Positions 10,433 to 19,465 of a stretch of DNA of 64,000 bases are shown piece after piece. The DNA lies in contig SUYR01000004.1 in assembly GCA_015060335.1 (NCBI GenBank), positions 60,191 to 124,190 on the forward strand. Direction: 5' to 3'. Position 1 is the first letter of the stretch. The number at the start of each line of letters is the position of its first letter. The notes beneath the pieces were generated by a model. It was not told the origin of the DNA. It searched no databases and saw only the letters and a list, made by a program, of their open reading frames with translations. This DNA comes from Bacteroidales bacterium (GTDB taxonomy: Bacteria; Bacteroidota; Bacteroidia; Bacteroidales; UBA932). The translations under genes were made by a program, and so were the position numbers.

Positions 10433-11200
10433 TTAAATATACGGATTGAATTCACTTGGTACTTCTACCTGATTGTCGATTGACGCGTCAACTGTCACGT
10501 TCGGCAGGAGCTGGCCGTTTTCAAGATTGACTTTCACGAGCAGCAGGACATTATTCTTTGCCTCTACAGTCACGCTCTTGTCAATATTGACTTCTTTGGT
10601 CACTCCACCTGCACTGAATGTACCTGTTATGGTATATTCCACAGTCGAAGGATTAAACCATGTCTCCGTCTCCACTCCAACTGCCGTCTGATCTATCTCG
10701 ATATTACGGCCATTTGGAGAAAGAACTACCTTCAGATCAGTGAAACGTCCCTGAGTGGATGCATCAAATGCTACTGCAACTCTTGCATTTGCCACTGTAC
10801 AGTTGACTGTAGCAGTCTGCGAAAGAGCTTCTGCTGAAAGTGTGATGTCCGCACTACGTCCATATAGACGCTTCATGCCTCTTCCTTCTTCGGCAGCTGC
10901 CGCTGTGCAGTTTTCCGCAGTCACATAATAGGTGCCGAGGGTAAGTCTCTGAGCCTCGAATTCGTTGAACGCCTTCTCATATACCGGGGCGTCTGACGAA
11001 TCGAAGATTCTCACTGTGTAATTCTTTGCCTGGTCTGAAGCAGGGTCAAGAGTCTCAGGAGCTTTGGTAACGACTTCCACAGAAGGCTCCCCTGTCAATG
11101 CAACAGAAAGTTCTCCATACTGAAGCGGAGTCTGTGTTTCCGTGTTACATGCAACAGCCATCAGTACCAAGGCTGCTGCTGTCAAGATCTTATTTGTCAT
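10433..11200 (-). CDS. DUF4493-like domain lipoprotein
   Basis: ORF 10433..11230; MTNKILTAAALVLMAVAC at 11200 is the likely start; VTKA motif. Confidence 0.83.
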   Translation of the reverse strand: MTNKILTAAALVLMAVACNTETQTPLQYGELSVALTGEPSVEVVTKAPETLDPASDQAKNYTVRIFDSSDAPVYEKAFNEFEAQRLTLGTYYVTAENCTAAAAEEGRGMKRLYGRSADITLSAEALSQTATVNCTVANARVAVAFDASTQGRFTDLKVVLSPNGRNIEIDQTAVGVETETWFNPSTVEYTITGTFSAGGVTKEVNIDKSVTVEAKNNVLLLVKVNLENGQLLPNVTVDASIDNQVEVPSEFNPYI

Positions 11201-11201
11201 G

Positions 11202-12836
11202 TTATAAAATATTTTTGAACACTTGTTCATATTCTTCTTCTGTCAGTTCTGTAGGATCATATACAAGTTCGAATTCATCAAGCTTCAGTACAGATCCCTT
11301 TCCTCCTGTAAAATAATCGCCATATCGGCTTGCGGCACCTACGATGACAATATATTTCGGTGTCCTGCTGTTTCTATAAACAAGAGGGATGGTAAATTTC
11401 ACATAGTCCGAATCTTCCTTGTCAGATACCAGCGAGCCATGTGCAATTATGTTCTTGTCGTTGTCAAAATCGACAAACTGCTTCTTGGATGTGTTGATAT
11501 GGAATCTGTCGTCCCAATCCGTCAGAAGTATCTGGATCTGACACTGGTCTGTCTGTCCCTGAAGGTCTTTATAAGGATCCTTTACCATATCTACTGTCTT
11601 TGGAGAATATTTGTAATACCCTCTCAAAGCCAACGGGCGTGCCGAAAAAAGATAGCCCCAGTCAAGTTCTGCTCCAAGTCCAGCAACCTTTGCAAACTGT
11701 CCCACGTAGATATTTCCTGCAGCAAGCAGTCCCATTGCCGTGGTGGTCTCCAGACGTGCGGCCTTACCTTTTACCACATCCGAATCTTCCGGAGTTGTAG
11801 GTACTGTACCAAGACCTGCTGTTCCAGGATTTGCTGAATCCCATACATAGTTGTCCGGACCAGAGTTCGGCATCCATGCAGTTCCATCCTGATACCACTC
11901 GTCGAAACTCAGATTGGCAATCTGCTGAGCTGTGCCTGTCTGAAAGACGGTCTCGTCTGATGTCTCCACACCATTGGTAAGACGGACTGCATATGCAGTA
12001 TTTTCCTCAAGACCAGTAAGTTCTGCCTTTACCACAGTACCGGTTACCTTGATATCGTCCCAGACTGTCCATTCGGTATCGGATTCCTTCCTATATTCCA
12101 AAGAAGGGGTTCCCTGACCGTTTGTCACACCGTTCACAAAAGCAGAGAATGTCCATGGATCGACAGAATCCACTGCAACTGCTACTGCTTTCTGAAGGAA
12201 CTTGACAGACCATTCGATATACTGTCCGTCATACTCTACTGTAAAATAGCGCATCAGGACACAGTCCAGCGTCATAGGGAACTTGCAGACTTCCATCAGA
12301 GGCTTGCTTTCACCGTTTACCGAGATAAAGCCTGTAGTGGATGAGATTACCGAGCCTTCCGGCTCCAGCTTCATATCATTGATAGTGACAGTCTGAAGGG
12401 ACTGGTTATCTGTGACATACACATAGGCGATCTTCTTGAGTGGATCGATATCCGCTTCTCCCACCTGATTGTCACATTTGATATATCTGTCAATCGGCTG
12501 CACTGCTGATATCGTCCATTCGACATCCTTATAGACGCGAAGGACAAATTTCACAGGAGAAGTCAGATCGAGGACCTTTGGCATGCCTCCAATAATCTCA
12601 GCATCATTTGCAGTAGAATAGGAAAGGACCTTTACTGCAGAAATATCTGCTGTCTCGCCAAGGACTATCTCAATTGTAGCAGCTGACGGATCTATAGTGA
12701 CAGACTCCTGTCCTTCTACTTCAAATGCTACAAAGTCCGGCGAGAGTCTCGGATACGAGAGGTCATTCTCTATACACGAACTGAAAGCAGCAAGACAGAG
12801 AATACTGAAAATATATGTAAATATCCTTTTCATCAT
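11202..12836 (-). CDS. PCMD-domain surface lipoprotein
   Basis: 544 aa; lipobox LAAFSSC; C-terminal NLSFDEWYQDGTAWMPN...YWDSANPGTAG-type module shared with the 13667 ORF. Confidence 0.8.
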   Translation of the reverse strand: MMKRIFTYIFSILCLAAFSSCIENDLSYPRLSPDFVAFEVEGQESVTIDPSAATIEIVLGETADISAVKVLSYSTANDAEIIGGMPKVLDLTSPVKFVLRVYKDVEWTISAVQPIDRYIKCDNQVGEADIDPLKKIAYVYVTDNQSLQTVTINDMKLEPEGSVISSTTGFISVNGESKPLMEVCKFPMTLDCVLMRYFTVEYDGQYIEWSVKFLQKAVAVAVDSVDPWTFSAFVNGVTNGQGTPSLEYRKESDTEWTVWDDIKVTGTVVKAELTGLEENTAYAVRLTNGVETSDETVFQTGTAQQIANLSFDEWYQDGTAWMPNSGPDNYVWDSANPGTAGLGTVPTTPEDSDVVKGKAARLETTTAMGLLAAGNIYVGQFAKVAGLGAELDWGYLFSARPLALRGYYKYSPKTVDMVKDPYKDLQGQTDQCQIQILLTDWDDRFHINTSKKQFVDFDNDKNIIAHGSLVSDKEDSDYVKFTIPLVYRNSRTPKYIVIVGAASRYGDYFTGGKGSVLKLDEFELVYDPTELTEEEYEQVFKNIL

Positions 12837-13657
12837 TTATTCTTCATTCTTGCCTTCCTGCTGTGAGGACCTGTATAGAAATAAAAACTTGTACCGATCT
12901 CGATTGCAAGAGGATTGATGCGGAAGTTTGCGCCACTGGTCTGCATCATACTGTGTTCCACCTGATTACGGGTCTGTTCAACTCTGGTCAGATTGATTCC
13001 GAGAATTCCCACAGCCACTTCTACTGCGACGTTGTCCTGCGCAAAGACACAGATACCTGGAACAAAGTTTATCGATCCGCTTACAGTGGTCTGATATGTT
13101 CCGAACTTATCCTCGCCATCGACTTTCCATGTCTTGGACTCACCGTAACCACCCGTAGCTCTGACTTCGGCAAAGATTGCAAAACGCTTGCTGTTGGCAA
13201 TGGACATGTAGTATCTCATCGTCAAGGAACCGCTGAATGTATGCTTGAGCATGTTGTAATCGGAGATTCCGAAACTCATGTCATCGCCCAACGAAAGAGC
13301 AGCATTACCGAGTCCAAGAGAAGATCTGTCATAATCGAAACGCGCACCGACACTCAGATTGTTGGCTACAAAATATGACACATGCGGTGCCAGACCGAAT
13401 GTGTACATACTGCCTTCAAGACCGTTGATGAGGTCGAAGAGCAATGAGTAGCCGTTGTCATCCGCAGCCCTTCCGAGATCGATTGTATTATAGGAGAAAT
13501 TGACTCCCGCATTAACCGTACCCTTAGGGACAAAGACCGAATTAGACATGCCGATACCTCTGTCGAACGGCTCGACAGGCTCCGTATTCTTACGGGAGCC
13601 TGCCCAGCTGCTCGCAGCTATGCATATCATTATCGATATTGAAAAAATTCTCTTCAT
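12833..13657 (-). CDS. Outer-membrane beta-barrel protein
   Basis: 274 aa, signal peptide, alternating hydrophobic strands (MRYYMSIANSKRFAIFAEVRATGGYG...), C-terminal aromatic strand. Confidence 0.75.
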   Translation of the reverse strand: MKRIFSISIMICIAASSWAGSRKNTEPVEPFDRGIGMSNSVFVPKGTVNAGVNFSYNTIDLGRAADDNGYSLLFDLINGLEGSMYTFGLAPHVSYFVANNLSVGARFDYDRSSLGLGNAALSLGDDMSFGISDYNMLKHTFSGSLTMRYYMSIANSKRFAIFAEVRATGGYGESKTWKVDGEDKFGTYQTTVSGSINFVPGICVFAQDNVAVEVAVGILGINLTRVEQTRNQVEHSMMQTSGANFRINPLAIEIGTSFYFYTGPHSRKARMKNK

Positions 13658-13666
13658 GTCTGAGGT

Positions 13667-15868
13667 TTAGAAAGGACTTACCTTGCTGAATACCTGCTGA
13701 TATTCTGCATCTGTAAGTTCTGCCGGATCGTAAACAAGATTGAATTCATCAACTCTGAGTACCGAACCTACACCACCTGTAAAATAGTCTCCGTAACGGC
13801 TGGCTGCTGCCACAATGACTATATATTTAGGCGTCCTGTTGTTTCTGTACACAAGAGGCAATGTGAATTTCACATATCCGTTGTCATTGTTACCTGAGGT
13901 CAATGAGCCATGTGCGATTATATGCTCGTCATTCTCAAAATCTACAAACTGTTTCTTTGAAGTATTGATACGGAACATTCCATCCCAGTCTGTCAGCAGA
14001 ATCTGGATCTGACACTGGTCTGACTGTCCTGCAAGTCCCTTATAAGGATCCTTGGTCATATCAATGGTCTTAGGAGTGTATTTGTAGTATCCTGTAAGCG
14101 CTATCGGACGAGATGAGAATGAATATCCCCAATCAAGCTCTGCACCGAGGCCGGCTACCTTTGCAAACTTACCGATATAGATATTACCTGCAGCAAGCAT
14201 ACCCATAGCCTTCGATGTCTGAAGTTTGGCTGCCTTGCCCTTCACTACATCAGACTCTTCTGGAGTCGTCGGAACAACACCCAGACCGGCAGTTCCCGGA
14301 TTCGCAGAGTCCCATACATAGGTGCTTGAGCTTGCATTAGGCATCCATGCATCACCATCCTTATACCAGTTGTCAAAGCTGAGGTTAGGAACCATCTGAG
14401 CTGCTGCTGTAGAGAATGTCATCTCCTTGGTCTCCTTGTCTTCTGCAGAAACTGCACGGAATACGTACTCTGTAGAAGGAGCCAGACTGTAAACGACAGT
14501 TGTATATCTGAGTGTTGCAGTATTTACTTCCATCTTTGAAGGATCGATCTCAGTCCACTCGGACTCTGATGCCTTTCTATACTGGAATGTAATGCCTTCC
14601 GGCACCTCCGGTGTAAAGAAACGTCCTTCGAGTTTAGCGAAACATGCCCAACCTGCTGTTGCAGATACAGCTTCTGCGTCAACATCGGAAATCACTTCAA
14701 GAATCAGTTCAAATACATCATAGTGTCCCTTTGCATCAATGACAGTAAACGTCATTTCATATGCTCCGACAGGAAGTCTGGAAATAAAAGATGTTATATC
14801 GACAGCCACTTCTGTCGAGCCCAGAGCCACAGCCTTGGTAATTGCCTGAGATACAACGATACCGGCATTAGTCAGATCGGTTGCAGATGTACCTATAAGT
14901 TCTGCTGACTTAGGAAGTCCAGACTGTTCAAGTACCTCATTGTCATGAGTTATACGCAGACTGCTTACTCCGACAGGTGTACTGAAGTTGAGAACTTTGC
15001 TGATGCTGTTTCCTACAGGTGTAGTCACAGGAACTCCTGACTCTACAGCGAACTCATCATTTGATGACACTTCAGGGAGAGAGCTGTTGTCAAAATCAAG
15101 GATAAGCTTATGCTCAGACTCATCCATAGAGTTGTCAAGAGTGACCTTGATGATGAACGCTCCGTCAGCCGTCTGATCCTCTCCGAGTTCGAAGGTAAGA
15201 TGATAATGCTGCTTAGCCTTCACATCCTCATAAGTCGCTGTATATCTGTACTCTCCTCCTTCTGAATTCTTCAGATAAAGATTCCATGTCAATGTACCTG
15301 TCACAGCAAAATATGCCTCTGCATCCAGTCCTGCCTCGAGTGAGTTTCCGGCCTGTGGTGCATTGCTGAGAACAAGTGCCGAGCCTGTACCGTTTGTTAC
15401 AGACACTTCGTACACATCAAAGTTATCTGAAAAATCCTCAGGAAATTCTACAGAGAATATTGTATTAGCCAAAGAACATGTAAGATCGACGGTATTGATT
15501 CTGTCCGGATAGATCTTCACATCCTTGCTTCCCTCATAATAAGGGTTGTTGAATGCTGCATTAAGGTCTTCGCCATTACTTGCAGTCACAGTATATGTTC
15601 CGATCTGAAGTTTGATCGGATTCTCAGTCGTCACTGTACGGTGGTCTTCTTCAGTTGCCACGGTCTGTCCTGACTGGTTGCTCACATTTACTGCAAACAC
15701 CAGTTCGTCAGCCGCATCAGCCTTGACAATGATATCCTCCGAGAGGTCACTGTCCATCCTGATGCCGAGATATCCGTAGCTGTTATCCTGGATCACTTCC
15801 TGATTACATGATGCCAGAACACCTGCAGAAAGGACGACTGTCATTATATATGAAAGTCTTCTTTTCAT
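13667..15868 (-). CDS. DUF4493-like N-terminus plus PCMD C-terminal module, lipoprotein
   Basis: 733 aa; lipobox VLASC; IVKADAADELVF; C-terminal NLSFDNWYKDGDAWMPNASSSTYVWDSANPG. Confidence 0.82.
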   Translation of the reverse strand: MKRRLSYIMTVVLSAGVLASCNQEVIQDNSYGYLGIRMDSDLSEDIIVKADAADELVFAVNVSNQSGQTVATEEDHRTVTTENPIKLQIGTYTVTASNGEDLNAAFNNPYYEGSKDVKIYPDRINTVDLTCSLANTIFSVEFPEDFSDNFDVYEVSVTNGTGSALVLSNAPQAGNSLEAGLDAEAYFAVTGTLTWNLYLKNSEGGEYRYTATYEDVKAKQHYHLTFELGEDQTADGAFIIKVTLDNSMDESEHKLILDFDNSSLPEVSSNDEFAVESGVPVTTPVGNSISKVLNFSTPVGVSSLRITHDNEVLEQSGLPKSAELIGTSATDLTNAGIVVSQAITKAVALGSTEVAVDITSFISRLPVGAYEMTFTVIDAKGHYDVFELILEVISDVDAEAVSATAGWACFAKLEGRFFTPEVPEGITFQYRKASESEWTEIDPSKMEVNTATLRYTTVVYSLAPSTEYVFRAVSAEDKETKEMTFSTAAAQMVPNLSFDNWYKDGDAWMPNASSSTYVWDSANPGTAGLGVVPTTPEESDVVKGKAAKLQTSKAMGMLAAGNIYIGKFAKVAGLGAELDWGYSFSSRPIALTGYYKYTPKTIDMTKDPYKGLAGQSDQCQIQILLTDWDGMFRINTSKKQFVDFENDEHIIAHGSLTSGNNDNGYVKFTLPLVYRNNRTPKYIVIVAAASRYGDYFTGGVGSVLRVDEFNLVYDPAELTDAEYQQVFSKVSPF

Positions 15869-15894
15869 TTTTTAATAGCTTAGGATAGCAGTGA

Positions 15895-17250
15895 TTAGAT
15901 AGATACGAAAACAACAAGCTGCTCAAGGATTCCGCCTTCCTCATCAGTTACCTTAAGAGTAAACTTATGCTGAGCACCTGGCTCTGGTCCATATATATTG
16001 ATCAGACCTATAAGACTGGTAAGATAGAACGGAACTGTTTCCTTGCCGAGAATCTCATCGCCGAGCGGGAGTCCGAGACCCATACCCGCAAGATTCTCAA
16101 GAAGAGTTGCATCTCCTATCATATCCATAACTGCAGGACCGCTTTCATATGAATCCGCGTATGAGCAAAGAGCTGCGACAGTAGGGCTAAGTGCCTCAGA
16201 ATCGACGATCACCTCAAATGTCTTTACCTTCTTAGGAGCATTGACAACAAGGTCTGCATTGAGATCGTCATCAATATTCATCGGAGCAAACGAAGGATTG
16301 GCTTCCCACACAAGATATGGAGCTGTTGAAGGAGTAGGATCTACAGGCTCGTTTCCTGTGTTGTCGTCATTTCCACCTTCTTCACCTGTATCGTCTCCGC
16401 TGCCGTCTGAAGGCTCGTCACCAGGTACATACTCCTCATCAAAGCCAGGAATCACGATATTCTGGTCAATCTCATTCACATCATGATTGATAGTGATGTT
16501 GATGCCACCGAGTGTACCGGTAACCTTTGCGTCGATATTGAGGACATGGTGGTCAGCCGCCTTTACATCTTCAATGATCATAGTAGCAGAAGCGGATGTA
16601 TTGTCGATCGCTCTATGTCCGTCGATTGTGATGGAAAGAGGAGCAGCAGTAAACCATCCTGCCTCGTTTCCGGTGTAATATGTCTGTCCCTCGATTGCTA
16701 CTGGCTTGAAGTCATCTTCACCTGCATTCTTGTTCCATGAAAGGTTGCCCTTTCCGTTGCTTACGGTTACTGTATAACCTGAAAGCTCCTGAACGAAATT
16801 GTCAGAAAGATTGACTGTGACCTTTACATTTGTTATTGCACAGATCACATCTACTGTTGTCACCTGACCTGTAAGGATCTTGAAGTCCTTTGAGCCTGAA
16901 TAAATAGGCTGGTCGAATGCAGCATGCTCCTTGGAAGCTGAAGATGCTGTGAGAATATAGTCGCCTGAGCCGAGCTCCACGACCTTTCCTCTGATCGAGC
17001 TGAACGGATCATAGGTCTTTGTCCAGTTGTCATATGGACGCTGTATATCGATTACAAGGTCATTTATGATCTCGTCATCTGTAGCTCTTGTCACCACTTC
17101 GTGGAGATTTGACTTGCAGGTAAGGTCAACTGCAAGCGATCCGGTGCCAGTCTGCTCGATGACCTCTCTGTTGCAGCCTGTGAATATTGCTGCTGCAGCT
17201 ATAATAGGGAAAAATATCTTTTTCATTTCAATTTTGATTTTTCTATTCAT
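15895..17250 (-). CDS. DUF4493-like lipoprotein with acidic/Gly-rich linker
   Basis: 451 aa; lipobox AIFTGC; VTRA motif; linker GDEPSDGSGDDTGEEGGNDDNTGNEP. Confidence 0.82.
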   Translation of the reverse strand: MNRKIKIEMKKIFFPIIAAAAIFTGCNREVIEQTGTGSLAVDLTCKSNLHEVVTRATDDEIINDLVIDIQRPYDNWTKTYDPFSSIRGKVVELGSGDYILTASSASKEHAAFDQPIYSGSKDFKILTGQVTTVDVICAITNVKVTVNLSDNFVQELSGYTVTVSNGKGNLSWNKNAGEDDFKPVAIEGQTYYTGNEAGWFTAAPLSITIDGHRAIDNTSASATMIIEDVKAADHHVLNIDAKVTGTLGGINITINHDVNEIDQNIVIPGFDEEYVPGDEPSDGSGDDTGEEGGNDDNTGNEPVDPTPSTAPYLVWEANPSFAPMNIDDDLNADLVVNAPKKVKTFEVIVDSEALSPTVAALCSYADSYESGPAVMDMIGDATLLENLAGMGLGLPLGDEILGKETVPFYLTSLIGLINIYGPEPGAQHKFTLKVTDEEGGILEQLVVFVSI

Positions 17251-19447
17251 AAATAAGTTCTATGTCATCAAGCTTTAAGAATGAGCCTGCATGTGCTTTA
17301 ACGGTCTCTTCTCCGAGTCTGAACTTCGAATCTGTATCGACATGACCGTCACCATAGCATGAGCTGAAGCGCACGTAAATGCTTGCGGCCTTCTTGTCAA
17401 ATACTTTATATGTAAAAGGAAGTGAATATAAAGTCCATGTATCTGCTGCCGGGCCGGCTGTCTCCTGTGCTGTAGCCAGGACTGTACCGTCAGCCGCCTT
17501 CACCCAGGCATCGACAAAGAACTTGTCTCCGTCTGTCGGAGCATATTTATAATAGAATGTGAGTCTCGAAGGACGGCTTGCAAATGCATGTCCTTCAGTA
17601 GCATGATTTCCGTCACTGTCAGATGTTCCAATCCAGATTTCACCCTCATATGTAGTTCCGCTGGCAACACCGATAGTATTGTTGTTGTAACCAGTGTTTG
17701 AGCTTCCTACATTTACAGTGAAAAGCATTGCAGCCTTGTTGCCGCTGTGACGGTCGTCAACATATCCGGATGAAGGGAAGTTCTTACACCATGTCGCAGT
17801 AAGCAGTGTATGTCCGTCAGGCATTGACTGAAGGCTGTTACATGCCCACCATGGGTCAGCCTCTCCTGAAGCATATGGCAGATACCAGTTTCTGTCATAG
17901 GCAGATCCAAGCGGTGAAACTCTCTTAGTCACAAGCTGGTAGCCCTCGAATCCGCTGTTGCCGAGCTGCAGAGCATCCTCTGTGGTAATCGTAACCACCG
18001 GACTCTTACAGTTCTCATTCTTGTTGTATATAGCCCTGACCTGATATGTTGTCGAAGGTGCTGTAGGGATAGTACCGTAATTGAGTGTATAGCCGCTTGT
18101 AGAAGGAGTGACTTCAATATCTGACCAGCTCACGCCGTCTGATGTAACCTGGAAATCCACAAGAGCAGGAACACCTTTGCTGATTGTGACTACAGGATCC
18201 ACGACCTTGGCTGCCCAGACATTGTAATCCTTGATATCAAGGCTTACCTTAACGCCTCCGGAAACTATGCTGAACTGCTCTGTAATCTCTTTTCCAACAG
18301 CATCCACTACCTTGAGTGAGAAATCAGCCATTGTCACATCATCGGCCTCTGCCTTCACAGACGAAAGCATATTTGCGATCACGTCCGAGAAGTCGATGAA
18401 TGAGAATGTTCTTGATGTAGCCATTCCTTCGTCCCAAGAGAAACCTGCAGACTTGAGAAGAGCCTTGGTATTTGAATCCAGATTTGCAAAATCAACTTCT
18501 GCAGGAACACCCTTTGCCGCGAGCCATTCTGAATCCGTTGTCAGATAGCAATGTGACAAAGAGCCTCTTGCAATGAAGCTTGCCATTCCGCTGTGACCGG
18601 CAGCAGTCTGTCCCTCGATGATTTCGTGAGTATTGTCTGCTCCATCAAAGCCTGCGAGCGTGATTGTAGGAGCCGCCTGCGGAACTGTAGTTGCTGGAAT
18701 CTCGATTGTCTCGTTCTTGTCTTCTGTAGCAGTATCAACAGTAATGTTTATGACAAGACTGCCTTCGCGGTTGTCTGTCGTAATTGTGAAGGTAACGAAA
18801 TCATTAGGAGAATAGGTCATAGGCTCTGTCTTGAAATACTTTACAGTACCTGCTTCATCAACTACTGCATAGACTTCGAGAACAACCTCACCACCAGGCA
18901 TATAGCCGCATCTTGTCTCATTCTTTGAGAACTTGATCTGCTTGCCCTCATGGTCATTATGTCTGACAATTGTGTAATAGTCAGAGTAATTCTCCTTGAT
19001 GGTCTCATGGTAGTTAACCGCCATCTTGACATTGGCAAGCTTTGCCTCAGCAGAAACGGTATTACTACCTTTCTTCACCTCAAACTCTTTTTCAGCAAGG
19101 TAATACGCCTTGTTGAATCCGCAGCCGAGTGTATCACCATGGTGTGCAACAAGGCGGTACATCGCTGCATTGAGCTTAATTTCCTGTCCCACTGTGTTGG
19201 CGTATGAGTCATTGTAAAGACGGATCATCTTGTCATCCTGAAGTTTGTAGATGGCAACTCTGAAATCGTCCAATACAGGCTCATCCGCGTCTGCCCTTGT
19301 ACCGATTATCTCATTCCGCATATCCGTTGAAAGAGCAATAGAGACCGTACCGACCTCTTCTGAGGGCAGCGGTCTCTGTTCTATCAACTGTTCAGAACAT
19401 GCAGACAAGATTACCAGCAGGGCTGGAATGAATCTTAAACGTCTCAT
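17243..19447 (-). CDS. DUF4493-like N-terminus plus PCMD-like C-terminal module, lipoprotein
   Basis: 734 aa; lipobox LVILSAC; GTRA motif; C-terminal LGNSGFEGYQ...LDDIELIYE. Confidence 0.8.
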   Translation of the reverse strand: MRRLRFIPALLVILSACSEQLIEQRPLPSEEVGTVSIALSTDMRNEIIGTRADADEPVLDDFRVAIYKLQDDKMIRLYNDSYANTVGQEIKLNAAMYRLVAHHGDTLGCGFNKAYYLAEKEFEVKKGSNTVSAEAKLANVKMAVNYHETIKENYSDYYTIVRHNDHEGKQIKFSKNETRCGYMPGGEVVLEVYAVVDEAGTVKYFKTEPMTYSPNDFVTFTITTDNREGSLVINITVDTATEDKNETIEIPATTVPQAAPTITLAGFDGADNTHEIIEGQTAAGHSGMASFIARGSLSHCYLTTDSEWLAAKGVPAEVDFANLDSNTKALLKSAGFSWDEGMATSRTFSFIDFSDVIANMLSSVKAEADDVTMADFSLKVVDAVGKEITEQFSIVSGGVKVSLDIKDYNVWAAKVVDPVVTISKGVPALVDFQVTSDGVSWSDIEVTPSTSGYTLNYGTIPTAPSTTYQVRAIYNKNENCKSPVVTITTEDALQLGNSGFEGYQLVTKRVSPLGSAYDRNWYLPYASGEADPWWACNSLQSMPDGHTLLTATWCKNFPSSGYVDDRHSGNKAAMLFTVNVGSSNTGYNNNTIGVASGTTYEGEIWIGTSDSDGNHATEGHAFASRPSRLTFYYKYAPTDGDKFFVDAWVKAADGTVLATAQETAGPAADTWTLYSLPFTYKVFDKKAASIYVRFSSCYGDGHVDTDSKFRLGEETVKAHAGSFLKLDDIELIYE

Positions 19448-19465
19448 GATTTTATTGGTTAAATA

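Noticed and set aside
11223-11837. 204-aa plus-strand ORF antisense to the PCMD gene
   Set aside because: Shadow ORF of 11202..12836 with no recognisable domain.
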